Part shown: one piece after another, positions 34,835-43,615 of the stretch
Layout: each line of letters starts with the position of its first letter
Position numbering within the stretch: the first letter of the stretch is position 1
From: Luxibacter massiliensis
Lineage (GTDB): Bacteria > Bacillota > Clostridia > Lachnospirales > Lachnospiraceae
Reading direction: 5' to 3'
Length of the DNA stretch: 64,000 nucleotides
NCBI RefSeq assembly: GCF_900604355.1
Contig: NZ_UWOE01000001.1
Location: 2,170,001-2,234,000 of the forward strand
Program-made: the position numbers and the translations under genes
The notes under the pieces: generated by a model
What the model was told of the DNA's origin: nothing
Database searches by the model: none
Seen by the model: the letters and a program-made list of their open reading frames with translations, nothing else

Positions 34835-35028
34835 TATACCCAAAGGGCACACCTTAATACATGTCCCTATGGGACGGGTGGACTTCGTCCAACTAGGTAT
34901 ACCCAAAGGGCACACCTTAATACATGTCCCTATGGGACGGGTGGACTTCGTCCAACTAGGTATACCCAAAGGGCACACCTTAACTCATGTCCTTCGGACG
35001 GGTGGACTCCGTCCAATAAGGTATACCC
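34835..35028 (+). repeat. Family A tandem array, three units (63, 63, 61 bp)
   Basis: Units start at 34835, 34898 and 34961 with TATACCC-AAA-GGGCAC, continue CCTTAA, then GTCCC-TAT-GGGAC (third unit GTCC-TTC-GGAC) and GGAC-TTC/TCC-GTCC. It is the reverse complement of the array at 58914. Lies between the convergent argG and uracil permease genes. Open frames through it (e.g. repeated QLGIPKGHTLIHVPMGRVDF) are not real genes. Confidence 0.9.
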
Positions 35029-35049
35029 AGGCTAACTGCCTTCCCTCTC

Positions 35050-36300
35050 TCAATCATTTGTCAAATGAAACCTGTCCAGTAGGAAGAACAGCAGGCCCAT
35101 CAGCATCCCCACAACACAGGCCAATACCATGCCGGAAAGCTGCACGCTTCCGAACTGTACAGAAATCCCTGAAAGTCCTGTCACAAAAATAACAGAGGTC
35201 ATCGCCATATTCCTGGACCTGCCGTAATCTACCTGTGCCTCTACCAGTATCCGTATCCCTGATGCACCAATCATGCCGTAAAGCAGAAAAGAGATGCCGC
35301 CGATTACCGGTCCTGGGATTGTACTGATCAGTGTGGTTATTTTCCCTATAAATGACAGCAATACAGACAAGATGGCAGCGCCTCCGATGACATAGACACT
35401 ATATACCTTTGTCACTGCCATGACACCAATATTCTCACCATATGTTGTCGTGGGAACCGAACCGATACAGCCTGAAATCATGGTTGAAAGGTTATCTCCC
35501 AGCAAAGAACGGTGCAGTCCCGGATCTTTTAGCAGATCCCTGCCCACCACTTTGCTGGTCACAATCTGGTGCCCAATATGTTCTGACGTAATAACTAGGA
35601 GGACAGGCAGAATGATGACAATTGCTTCCCATTTAAATTGGGGCAGTGAAAAATTTGGCATTGAAAACCATGCAGCCGCACCTACCTGGCTAAAATCCAC
35701 AATCCCACAGATAAGTGCCGCCACATATCCCGCAATAATAGCAACCAATATAGGGATGACAGAAAGGAATTTCCGGAAAACAACTGAGCCTAAAACTGCA
35801 GTCAGCAATGTCACCAAAAATACAATTACATTTCCTGCATCAATCACCTCATCCTTTAAGCCTCCATTAGAAGCGGCAGTACCCGCCAGTTCCAAGCCTA
35901 TCAGAGCAACAACTGGTCCCATGGCCGCAGGCGGTAAAACTACGTCAATCCATCCAGACCCGAATTTGTAAATGATAAATGCCAGTATACACCCACATAA
36001 TCCTACTACGATAAAGCCGCCTAGGGCATAACTATACCCCCACTTACTTATCACAATCCCAGCAGGTGCCAGAAATGCAAAGCTGGAGCCAAGGTATGCC
36101 GGTGCTTTTCCCTTTGTAATTAGTATAAACAACAGGGTTCCTATGCCATTCATAAACAGTACAACAGCTGGGTTAATCCCAAAAACAGACGGTACCAGGA
36201 CAGATGCGCCAAACATGGCAAACATATGCTGAATACTTAATGGAACCAGCAATTTAAATGGAACCTTTTCCTCTACCTGGATAATTTTCTGACTTTCCAT
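35050..36300 (-). CDS. Uracil/xanthine permease (NCS2 family, UraA-like)
   Basis: Nucleobase:H+ symporter of 416 aa. Seen: ~12-14 transmembrane segments, LSIQHMFAMFGASVLVPSVFG near the start, the core TSEHIGHQIVTSK with the substrate Glu, and the GDNLSTMISGCIGSVPTTTYGENIGV motif with the second Glu. Fits uracil permeases best. ATG 36300 has AGGAGG 5-6 nt upstream. Confidence 0.92.
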   Translation of the reverse strand: MESQKIIQVEEKVPFKLLVPLSIQHMFAMFGASVLVPSVFGINPAVVLFMNGIGTLLFILITKGKAPAYLGSSFAFLAPAGIVISKWGYSYALGGFIVVGLCGCILAFIIYKFGSGWIDVVLPPAAMGPVVALIGLELAGTAASNGGLKDEVIDAGNVIVFLVTLLTAVLGSVVFRKFLSVIPILVAIIAGYVAALICGIVDFSQVGAAAWFSMPNFSLPQFKWEAIVIILPVLLVITSEHIGHQIVTSKVVGRDLLKDPGLHRSLLGDNLSTMISGCIGSVPTTTYGENIGVMAVTKVYSVYVIGGAAILSVLLSFIGKITTLISTIPGPVIGGISFLLYGMIGASGIRILVEAQVDYGRSRNMAMTSVIFVTGLSGISVQFGSVQLSGMVLACVVGMLMGLLFFLLDRFHLTND

Positions 36301-36402
36301 AAAGTCCTCCTCTTCTCTCTTGTTCTTAAAATTCACTTTCATCATTGTACCACAAAGCAGTACAAGTTAATATTTATTTTTCTCATTTCCTCACGGCAGA
36401 TT

Positions 36403-37398
36403 TCACAGCACTTCTTTTAGAATACGTCTTGCATTCCCCTCCATAACTTTGTCCAGCTGCCTCTCTGTAATGCCCTGCTTCCTCATTTCTTCCCAGACCA
36501 TCCCTATATCCCCAACATGGCGGATCCATCCATCTCCCTCTTTATAGTCAAACCCATCAAAATCTGTCCCAATGGCCGGGGTTTCCTCCCCTGCCACTTT
36601 GATAATGTAGGCGGCGTGCCTGGCAATATCCTGAATCTTGGCTCCTTTCTCCGCCCGCAAAAAAGGCGGGTAAAAATTAAGTCCTGCCACACCCCCTTTA
36701 TTTCCCAGGGATATCAGCATTTCATCTGATAGATTTCTTGGATGAGGGCATAATTCTCTTGCATTTGAATGGGATGCGCATATAGGCATATCACTGTATT
36801 GAATACAATCCCAGAACCCCCCGTCAGATAAATGGGAGACGTCTACGATGATTCCCAGCTGATTCATACATTTGACTGCCTGAATCCCCAAATCCGTCAA
36901 TCCTTTCTGCATGTCTGACCTCTCACGGCTGTTCGGAAATCCCAGGCAGTTGGGGTAATTCCATGTCAGTGTGACTAGGCGTATACCCCGATTATAAAGC
37001 TGCTCTAATCTGCCTAAATTCCCATTTAAAATTCCTCCCTCCTCCACAGTTTTAACCGATGAAATAATTCCTTCCCTTTCATTATCTAAAATGTCTTCAA
37101 ATGAAAGGATTGGTTTTAACTCTTCTGTCTGTTCTTTGTCAATCCGCGCTGCCATCGCCAGTACTTCTTCATATCCCCTGTCCCAAGCCTCTTTTGTAAT
37201 CTCCCCCTTCCGTACTGCCGCTGCCGGTTTTGCTGATAAAGCCTGCACGTTGACAAAACAGGCAAAGAACTGAACCAATGTCCCGGCTTCTTTCATCCCT
37301 TTAATATCCACACACAAGCTGTTATCTCTAAGACTCTCTCCCGGCTTATTCATCAGCCTGCTGATGGTATCACAATGCATATCTATCAGATTTCCCAT
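36403..37398 (-). CDS. Membrane dipeptidase (peptidase M19, renal dipeptidase-like)
   Basis: Zinc dipeptidase of ~331 aa. Seen: NLIDMHCDTISRL (HxD-type metal ligand pair), IVDVSHLSDGGFWD, CASHSNARELCPHPRNLSDEML (His ligands) and GTDFDGFDYKEGD. ATG 37398 is used because in-frame codons upstream are family B repeat DNA that was read as protein. The gene begins ~25 nt after the repeat array ends. Confidence 0.9.
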   Translation of the reverse strand: MGNLIDMHCDTISRLMNKPGESLRDNSLCVDIKGMKEAGTLVQFFACFVNVQALSAKPAAAVRKGEITKEAWDRGYEEVLAMAARIDKEQTEELKPILSFEDILDNEREGIISSVKTVEEGGILNGNLGRLEQLYNRGIRLVTLTWNYPNCLGFPNSRERSDMQKGLTDLGIQAVKCMNQLGIIVDVSHLSDGGFWDCIQYSDMPICASHSNARELCPHPRNLSDEMLISLGNKGGVAGLNFYPPFLRAEKGAKIQDIARHAAYIIKVAGEETPAIGTDFDGFDYKEGDGWIRHVGDIGMVWEEMRKQGITERQLDKVMEGNARRILKEVL

Positions 37399-37423
37399 AA
37401 TCCACACCTGTCCTTCCCTAATA

Positions 37424-37695
37424 TATACCCTCCGGGTACCCCTTAACCCTTGCCCTGCAGGCAGATTCACAGCTATCGCTGTGAAACAATGTATACCCTC
37501 CGGGTACCCCTTAACCCTTGCCCTGTGGGCAGATTCACAGCTATCGCTGTGAAACAATGTATACCCTCCGGGTACCCCTTAACCCTTGCCCTGTGGGCAG
37601 ATTCACAGCTATCGCTGTGAAACAATGTATACCCTCCGGGTACCCCTTAACCCTTGCCCTGCGGGCAGATTCACAGCTATCGCTGTGAAACAATG
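37424..37695 (+). repeat. Family B tandem array, four 68-bp units
   Basis: Units start at 37424, 37492, 37560 and 37628. Each has TATACCC-TCC-GGGTAC, CCTTAACC, GCCC-TGY-GGGC and the 8-bp stem TTCACAGC-TATC-GCTGTGAA, ending ACAATG. Sequence differs from family A but order of parts is the same. Lies in the divergent gap between the dipeptidase and the amidotransferase. Confidence 0.9.
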
Positions 37696-37785
37696 TATAT
37701 TTTTCCATTTTTTGACATACCCTATAAACACCATGGCAGGCGGGGTTTTCTGCCTGCATTATCCTATGCTGAAAAAGGAGTGCTT

Positions 37786-38505
37786 ATGAAACCTAAAATC
37801 GGAGTCGTAGTCTGCGGCCTTATTGACGACAGACAATTTGTAACCAACACCTATATCCAATCCGTACGGTATGCAGGAGGACTTCCAATGATCCTCCCTC
37901 TTATCCGTTCTGATTCTGCAATCCAGGAGTACACTTCTTTCTGCGATGGCTTTCTGTTTTGCGGCGGCAACGATATTACACCCCTTCTATTTGGGCAGGA
38001 ACCTAGAAATGGGATCGGCAAAACCGATATAACTCTCGATTTATTCCAGATCCGCCTGATGAAGGCCGTCCTCTCCACCCAAAAACCAGTTTTTTCAATA
38101 TGCCGGGGTATGCAGGTCTTTAACGTGGCCTGCGGAGGGTCTATTTACCAAGATATTTCCCTCCAGCCAGGCAAACCTTTAAACCACATGCAGCAATCCT
38201 ACACCCGCTCTGAAGTCAGCCACAAAATTATCGTAGAACGTGGAACCCAGCTCAGACGCTATATCGGTTCCCACTTGGAGGTAAACAGCTTTCATCACCA
38301 GACAATAGGCGCCCTGGGGAAGAATTTGACTGCATGTGCACATGCCACGGATAAGACAATCGAAGCAATCGAAATCTCATCACACCCCTTTGCCATCGGT
38401 GTCCAGTGGCATCCTGAGTGTATGTACCGTACATCTGCAGAAATGCGTGAGCTTTTTTCCGAGTTTGTCCTCCATACTCGGCTGCGTCCGCCTAAATCAC
38501 CTTAA
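37786..38505 (+). CDS. Class I glutamine amidotransferase / gamma-glutamyl-GABA hydrolase (peptidase C26)
   Basis: 240 aa. Seen: N-terminal PKIGVVVCGL, nucleophilic Cys in PVFSICRGMQVFNVACGG, and catalytic His/Glu in IGVQWHPECM. Resembles PuuD-type hydrolases that act on gamma-glutamyl compounds in polyamine or folate breakdown. ATG 37786 has AAAGGAG 5 nt upstream. An upstream in-frame extension runs through repeat DNA and is rejected. Confidence 0.9.
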   Translation: MKPKIGVVVCGLIDDRQFVTNTYIQSVRYAGGLPMILPLIRSDSAIQEYTSFCDGFLFCGGNDITPLLFGQEPRNGIGKTDITLDLFQIRLMKAVLSTQKPVFSICRGMQVFNVACGGSIYQDISLQPGKPLNHMQQSYTRSEVSHKIIVERGTQLRRYIGSHLEVNSFHHQTIGALGKNLTACAHATDKTIEAIEISSHPFAIGVQWHPECMYRTSAEMRELFSEFVLHTRLRPPKSP

Positions 38506-38736
38506 AAATTGTATACAATATGCATTTCCATAATCGTCCATCAGTACTGCCCAGACACTGCCAATATTATATCTGTATATAGCCAAATAGAACCGATTAA
38601 TTTTTACATTATGGAAATATAGATAATTTTCTCCAGCATTCAATTCGTCTCCTATTTTATTTTTTTTAACAGATATTTTTTCATTATAGGGACATAATAA
38701 CTTTTGAAAATATTATTACTCAAAGGAGGCTCTATT

Positions 38737-38919
38737 ATGTCTGATATTTCTATTCTGGATTTACAGAACTTACGCCACTTGATCGGCGGCTATGACACTA
38801 CTCACTGCAAAATGACTGATTATGCATCCCAGGCAGAAGACCCTGAAATTAAGAAGCTCTTCCAGGATGCTGCTGATTCTGCAATGAAAAACAAACAGGA
38901 TTTGATGAAATTCTTATAA
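38737..38919 (+). CDS. Small CotF-like protein, first of a pair
   Basis: 60 aa. Seen: LQNLRHLIGGYDTTHCKMTDYASQAEDPEIKKLF, helical, with resemblance to the N-terminal half of CotF-type coat proteins. ATG 38737 has AAAGGAGG 7 nt upstream. The next gene begins 12 nt after its stop; together they may form a split CotF. Probably mother-cell expressed during sporulation (inference). Confidence 0.7.
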   Translation: MSDISILDLQNLRHLIGGYDTTHCKMTDYASQAEDPEIKKLFQDAADSAMKNKQDLMKFL

Positions 38920-38931
38920 GAGGTGACGAAT

Positions 38932-39189
38932 ATGAATGAAAAAACAATGGTATCTGATGCATTAGTCGGTGTAAACGGTGAACTTAAAATGTTTGGTGAT
39001 ATGATTCCCCAGACAGAAAACAAAGAATTAAAGCAATGCCTGAAGCAAATTCGCAATCAATGTGAAATGTCCCAGGAAAAGCTTTATCAGGTCGCAAGAG
39101 AAAAAAGCTATTATGTACCTGCTGCCAAAGCAACACAGCAGGAAATTGACCATGTAAAATCTATCCTGACACAGCCAAAAACTTTCTAA
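38932..39189 (+). CDS. Spore coat protein, CotF family
   Basis: 85 aa. Seen: MNEKTMVSDALVGVNGELKMFGDMIPQTENKELKQCLKQIRNQCEMSQ and YYVPAAKATQQEIDHVKSIL, the CotF (PF07875-type) pattern. ATG 38932 with AGAGGTG upstream; an in-frame GTG at 38923 is an alternative. Ended by the terminator at 39219. Confidence 0.82.
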   Translation: MNEKTMVSDALVGVNGELKMFGDMIPQTENKELKQCLKQIRNQCEMSQEKLYQVAREKSYYVPAAKATQQEIDHVKSILTQPKTF

Positions 39190-39218
39190 ATTTAGTTATC
39201 TGAAGCCTACAATAGAAG

Positions 39219-39263
39219 ATAGGACTGCCGCATAATTATATTGCTTACGGCAGTCCTATTTTC
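39219..39263 (+). terminator. Intrinsic terminator after the CotF pair
   Basis: ATAGGACTGCCG (39219-39230) and CGGCAGTCCTAT (39248-39259) form a 12-bp stem followed by TTTT. Confidence 0.9.
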
Positions 39264-39265
39264 TA

Positions 39266-39337
39266 TACCCAAAGGGCACACCCTAACATATGTCCCTTTG
39301 GGTATACCTTATTGAACATTAGCAGTTCAATAAGTAT
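39266..39337 (+). repeat. Family A repeat, single rearranged unit
   Basis: TATACCC-AAA-GGGCAC, then GTCCCTTTGGGTATACC and the alternative third hairpin TTATTGAACATTAGCAGTTCAATAA, also found at 20800. Confidence 0.7.
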
Positions 39338-39360
39338 AAATTATTACATTACAACAACTT

Positions 39361-39408
39361 TATAAAAACAGCGTAAGCAGTGTTACCACTGTCTACGCTG
39401 TTTTTATA
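39361..39408. terminator. Bidirectional terminator between CotF genes and leuS
   Basis: TATAAAAACAGCGTA (39361-39375) is perfectly complementary to 39394-39408, with an inner AGTG-TTAC-CACT. Runs of A and T at the arms suit both strands. Confidence 0.8.
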
Positions 39409-39466
39409 CTATTATTTGAAATATTTACTCCAATATTACTCCATTTTAAAAATCTGTTATGATATT

Positions 39467-39694
39467 TCACGGTATTCTACGATACCTTTTTCTCGAAGTA
39501 AAATCCTTGTAATCGCTGATATTCAGCAAACTTTTCAATATTTCCAAACACTTTGTTCTGTTGTGAGAATTTCTCCCACTCTCTGCGGCAGTGCTGCCAA
39601 CCTCAAGAGCAAGCTCTTTCGCTTGACGGGCATACGCCCTATAAATAACGCAAGCTGTGGAAACTTTTCTGCAAGCATAAGTTTCCACAGCTTT
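39467..39694 (-). pseudogene. Possible decayed mobile-element coding remnant
   Basis: Behind leuS two short minus-strand frames look like broken coding sequence: one reads ARQAKELALEVGSTAAESG, the other EWEKFSQQNKVFGNIEKF, and neither is a complete gene. The inverted repeat AAGCTGTGGAAACTT at 39651-39694 lies beside it. Resemblance to conjugative-element genes is only suspected. Confidence 0.3.
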
Positions 39695-39709
39695 CCTCAT
39701 TTGCACTGC

Positions 39710-42139
39710 CTATTTTTGCACAATATTTATGATCCGCCCCGGAACATAAATCTCTTTGACAACTGTCCCTGTAAGCTTGCTCTGTACTGCTGCACGCCCC
39801 GCAGCAATCGCTTCTTCTTTATTTGCATCTGCAGAAATAGTGACAACTGCCCTGGTCTTACCATTAATCTGTACAGCTACCTCAATCTCATCGTCCTTCA
39901 TCTGGGCCTCGTCATATGTGGGCCACTGCGCCTTAAACACAGTTTCATTATGGCCCAGCTGCTCCCACATTTCTTCTGCAAAATGAGGAGCAAAGGGAGC
40001 CAGGAGCACGGCAATTGTCTCCAGTGTTTCTTTATCTATCCCGCCCTCCTTTTTGGCGGTCTCGATAAATTTATTATTGTATTCCATAAAACCAGAAATA
40101 ACAGTGTTCAGGCTAAAGCTCTCCAAGCGGGAGGTGATATCTGCCACCAGCCTGTGGCGCAGCTTAATCATCTCTTTTGTGGCCTGAATCTCCTTCTCCC
40201 TGCTGTCCATAAGAAGGTTCCAGAGACGTTTCAGGAAACGGTTCACGCCGTCAATTCCCCGGTCGTCCCACTCTGCATCCAGCTCCGGGGGACCTACAAA
40301 TAATTCATACATTCTCAGAGAATCACAGCCATAATCCCTGACCAGTTCATCAGGAGAGACCACATTCCCCTTTGACTTACTCATTTTAATGCCATTCTTC
40401 CCGGTAATCATTCCCTGATTGAACAGCTTGTGGAAAGGCTCATCAAAGTCTACCACCCCAATATCATAGAGGAACTTTGTATAAAAACGTGAGTACAGAA
40501 GATGCAGGACTGCATGTTCCACCCCGCCGATATACATATCCACAGGGAGCATCTCATCTGCTTTTTCTCTGGACACAAGCTCTGCAGTATTATGGTTATC
40601 TACATAGCGCAGAAAATACCAGGATGACCCTGCCCACTGAGGCATTGTATTTGTCTCACGTTTGGATGGCTTCCCACAGACAGGGCACTTACAGTTCACC
40701 CATTCCTCAATGCCAGCCAGCGGCGACTCCCCTGTTCCTGTAGGTTCATAAGAATCCACCTCGGGCAGGCGTAAAGGAAGTTCTTCCTCCGGCACCGGAA
40801 CAGCGCCGCAGTCCGGGCAGTGCACAATCGGAATAGGCTCGCCCCAGTAGCGCTGGCGGGAGAATACCCAATCACGCAGCTTATAGTTGACTGTGGCATG
40901 TCCGATGCCTTTCTTCTCTATAATATGGGGAGCCTCTTTTTTAAGCACTGCCGACTCCATCCCATTCCATTCCCCAGAGTTAATCATAGTGCCGGCCGCC
41001 TCTGTATAGGCCTCCTCCATATGTTCAATCTCTTTTCCATCCTTGGCGATAACCTGAATAATAGGGATATCAAATTTCTTTGCAAACTCAAAATCCCTGT
41101 CATCATGGGCGGGCACACACATAATGGCCCCTGTGCCGTAATCCGCCAATACATAATCTGAAAGCCAGATTGGCGTCTTTGCCCCATTTAACGGGTTAAT
41201 TGCATAGCTGCCTGTAAAGACGCCTGTTTTCTCTTTGTCCTGCATACGGTCTACGTTAGATTTCATGGAAGCGTCATAAATATATTTTTCTACGGCTTCC
41301 TTTGTCTCCTCCGTGGCCAGGCTAGCCGCCAGTCCATGCTCAGGAGCCAATACCATAAATGTTGCCCCGAACAGAGTATCCGGCCTTGTCGTATAGACAG
41401 TGATTTTCTCTTCTCTGCCGTCCACAGGGAAATCTACTTCTGCGCCGTAAGATTTACCGATCCAGTCAGACTGCATCTTTTTCACCTTCTCCGGCCAGTC
41501 CAGCTTATCCAGGTCATTCAGCAGGCGGTCCGCATACTTTGTAATGCGGAGCATCCACTGGCGCAAGTTCTTCTTTGTAACCTCGGTACCACAGCGCTCG
41601 CACTTTCCATTTACCACTTCCTCATTGGCCAGTCCAGTCTTGCAGGAAGGGCACCAGTTAATGGGGAACTCCTTCTCATAGGCCAGTCCCTCTTTGAACA
41701 TCTTAACAAAAATCCACTGTGTCCATTTATAAAAATCCGGGTCAGTCGTATTAACTTCCATATCCCAGTCATACAGGGCGGCAATCTCGTGAATCTGGCG
41801 TTTAATATTTGCCACGTTCTCTGCCGTGGAGATAGCCGGATGCACGCCCATCTTGATAGCGTAATTTTCAGCCGGAAGCCCAAAAGCATCCCACCCCATA
41901 GGGTGCACAATATAATATCCGTTTAACAGCTTATACCGGCTCCACACATCAGAAATCACATACCCTCTCCAATGCCCCACATGCAGGCCGTTTCCCGAAG
42001 GATATGGGAACATGTCCAGGCAGTAATACTTCTGTTTTTTATTGCCCTGGCCATCAAGCTTAGGGTTCACCGGGTCTTTGGCCCATCTTTCCCGCCATTT
42101 CTTTTCAATGGCCTTATGGTTATACACGATCTTAGACAT
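39710..42139 (-). CDS. leuS: Leucyl-tRNA synthetase
   Basis: Class Ia synthetase of 809 aa. Seen: HIGH-type motif in PYPSGNGLHVGHWRGY, an editing domain (TTRPDTLFGATFMVL; YGTGAIMCVPAHDDRD), and the KMSKS loop GIKMSKSKGNVVSPDELV. ATG 42139 (SKIVYNHKAIEKKWRERW) is preferred; the frame is open to 42247 but that DNA is the T-box. Controlled by the leucine T-box just upstream. Confidence 0.97.
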   Translation of the reverse strand: MSKIVYNHKAIEKKWRERWAKDPVNPKLDGQGNKKQKYYCLDMFPYPSGNGLHVGHWRGYVISDVWSRYKLLNGYYIVHPMGWDAFGLPAENYAIKMGVHPAISTAENVANIKRQIHEIAALYDWDMEVNTTDPDFYKWTQWIFVKMFKEGLAYEKEFPINWCPSCKTGLANEEVVNGKCERCGTEVTKKNLRQWMLRITKYADRLLNDLDKLDWPEKVKKMQSDWIGKSYGAEVDFPVDGREEKITVYTTRPDTLFGATFMVLAPEHGLAASLATEETKEAVEKYIYDASMKSNVDRMQDKEKTGVFTGSYAINPLNGAKTPIWLSDYVLADYGTGAIMCVPAHDDRDFEFAKKFDIPIIQVIAKDGKEIEHMEEAYTEAAGTMINSGEWNGMESAVLKKEAPHIIEKKGIGHATVNYKLRDWVFSRQRYWGEPIPIVHCPDCGAVPVPEEELPLRLPEVDSYEPTGTGESPLAGIEEWVNCKCPVCGKPSKRETNTMPQWAGSSWYFLRYVDNHNTAELVSREKADEMLPVDMYIGGVEHAVLHLLYSRFYTKFLYDIGVVDFDEPFHKLFNQGMITGKNGIKMSKSKGNVVSPDELVRDYGCDSLRMYELFVGPPELDAEWDDRGIDGVNRFLKRLWNLLMDSREKEIQATKEMIKLRHRLVADITSRLESFSLNTVISGFMEYNNKFIETAKKEGGIDKETLETIAVLLAPFAPHFAEEMWEQLGHNETVFKAQWPTYDEAQMKDDEIEVAVQINGKTRAVVTISADANKEEAIAAGRAAVQSKLTGTVVKEIYVPGRIINIVQK

Positions 42140-42146
42140 AATCAGT

Positions 42147-42407
42147 CCTCCTATTTTCACTATTAAAAGCCTTCTCATCTCACCAAGAGACGAAAAGGCT
42201 TTATTTTCCGTGGTACCACTCTTATTCATCCGGATGGCCGGATGCACTCATCGCTTCTGTAACGGGAAGTCCCGCTTCTGCCTACTGCTCTTTCAACAGA
42301 AGAACTCCGGGGCGAGTTGGGAGTTTACGCTGCTGCCTTGCACCATCCGGCAGCTCTCTGCCAGCGATAGCCTCTTACTATTCCCCATCTTCGTTTCTGC
42401 AATATTC
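42147..42407 (-). ncRNA. T-box leader of leuS (leucine CUC specifier)
   Basis: Minus strand contains the T-box sequence AGAGTGGTACCACGG (GTGGTACCAC at 42210-42219) followed by the terminator hairpin AAAGCCTT...AAGGCTTTT (42165-42202). Upstream Stem I includes the sequence GTAAACTCCC, giving a CUC Leu specifier at 42321-42323. Uncharged tRNA-Leu would favour the antiterminator. Confidence 0.9.
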
Positions 42408-42413
42408 CTAATT

Positions 42414-42442
42414 ATTATAAGAAGAATGTTAAAATAAGTCAA
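42414..42442 (-). promoter_or_regulatory. leuS promoter
   Basis: Minus strand TTGACT (42437-42442), 17-nt spacer, TATAAT (42414-42419), immediately upstream of the T-box. Confidence 0.8.
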
Positions 42443-42449
42443 GTAGTTT

Positions 42450-43493
42450 CTATAAATCATCCACCAAAGCGCTGCTTTTTGCATAGGCCGTACTTCTGGC
42501 CTCAAAAAAGTCCGTCTTTATCATGTTGGCATTTGAGAACTGGCTGACCCAGGACATACTCTCCGGCTCTCTATCATGGCCCTCATAAATAGGCTCAAAC
42601 CCCAGGTTCATACACCGCAGGTTCCCCAGATACTGTATATAATCTGTGACCATATCTTTGTTAAGTCCCTGTACTTCATCGCCTATGGCATAATGCCCCC
42701 AGCTTATTTCCTGCTCGCACCCCTCCTTGAGCATAGCACGGTACATATCCACCTGCCGCTCTGTAAACAATTCAGGATTCTCTTTCTTTAACTCCAGCAG
42801 TATACTGCGGAACAGCCACAGGTGGGTATTCTCATCCCGGTTAATGTAGCGGATCTCCTGGACAGATCCAGGCATACGGTTATTCCTTCCCAAATTGTAG
42901 AAAAACATAAAACCACTGTAAAAGTAAATCCCCTCCAAAATATAGTTTGCTATCAGTGTCTGTACGAGTACTTCTGGGTCCTTCTTTCGCTGGAATTCAT
43001 TATACAGGCTTCCGATAAACTCATTTCTGGCCAGAAGGTGCCTGTCCTCCTTCCACTGATACAAGACGTCGTTCCTCTCCTGGGGTTCGCAGATTGTATC
43101 CAGCATATAACTGTAGCTCTGGCTGTGCACTGCCTCCTGGAACGCCTGGATAGAAAGGCATAAATTCACTTCATTTGCCGTGATATATTCTCCGATATTC
43201 GGCAGGTTGGCCGTCTGTATGCTGTCTAGGAAAATCAGAAATGACAATATCTTATCATAGGCCCTTCTCTCAGCCTTTGGAAGTTTCCGATAGTCCTTGA
43301 TATCTGTCCCCAGGTTTATCTCTTCTGGAATCCAAAAATTATTCATCGCCTGGCGGTACCAATCACTTACCCAGTCATATTTCATATTGTTAAAATCGTT
43401 CAGATTGGTGGTATTTCCCCCTATCATCCTGCGTTTGAGCACCTCTGTGTCCCCGTCGGGATTAAACAGCGGCTTTTTTACCAAATCTCCCAT
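42450..43493 (-). CDS. nrdB: Ribonucleotide reductase beta (small) subunit
   Basis: 347 aa, metal-cofactor subunit. Seen: metal ligands in FLDSIQTANLPNIGEY, EAVHSQSYSYM and RDENTHLWLF. ATG 43493 has GGAGGAGG upstream; codons further up overlap nrdA's end region and are not conserved. Follows nrdA by about 120 nt in the same operon. Confidence 0.93.
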   Translation of the reverse strand: MGDLVKKPLFNPDGDTEVLKRRMIGGNTTNLNDFNNMKYDWVSDWYRQAMNNFWIPEEINLGTDIKDYRKLPKAERRAYDKILSFLIFLDSIQTANLPNIGEYITANEVNLCLSIQAFQEAVHSQSYSYMLDTICEPQERNDVLYQWKEDRHLLARNEFIGSLYNEFQRKKDPEVLVQTLIANYILEGIYFYSGFMFFYNLGRNNRMPGSVQEIRYINRDENTHLWLFRSILLELKKENPELFTERQVDMYRAMLKEGCEQEISWGHYAIGDEVQGLNKDMVTDYIQYLGNLRCMNLGFEPIYEGHDREPESMSWVSQFSNANMIKTDFFEARSTAYAKSSALVDDL

Positions 43494-43615
43494 GCTTTGT
43501 CCTCCTCCCAATACTATGCGAAACAAACCCAGAGGCATGGGTGTCAGAATACCTCTGGGCGCAGGGCAATCTCCCTCCTGCCATGGCAAATACTTCTCCA
43601 AATGCCCTGCCCTTT

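Noticed and set aside
34818..35192. Frame encoding repeated QLGIPKGHTLIHVPMGRVDF peptides
   Set aside because: Same explanation as above: family A array read as protein; it also runs into the uracil permease gene in the wrong strand.
37424..37695. CRISPR array
   Set aside because: Units are tandem with no variable spacers, and no cas genes are present.
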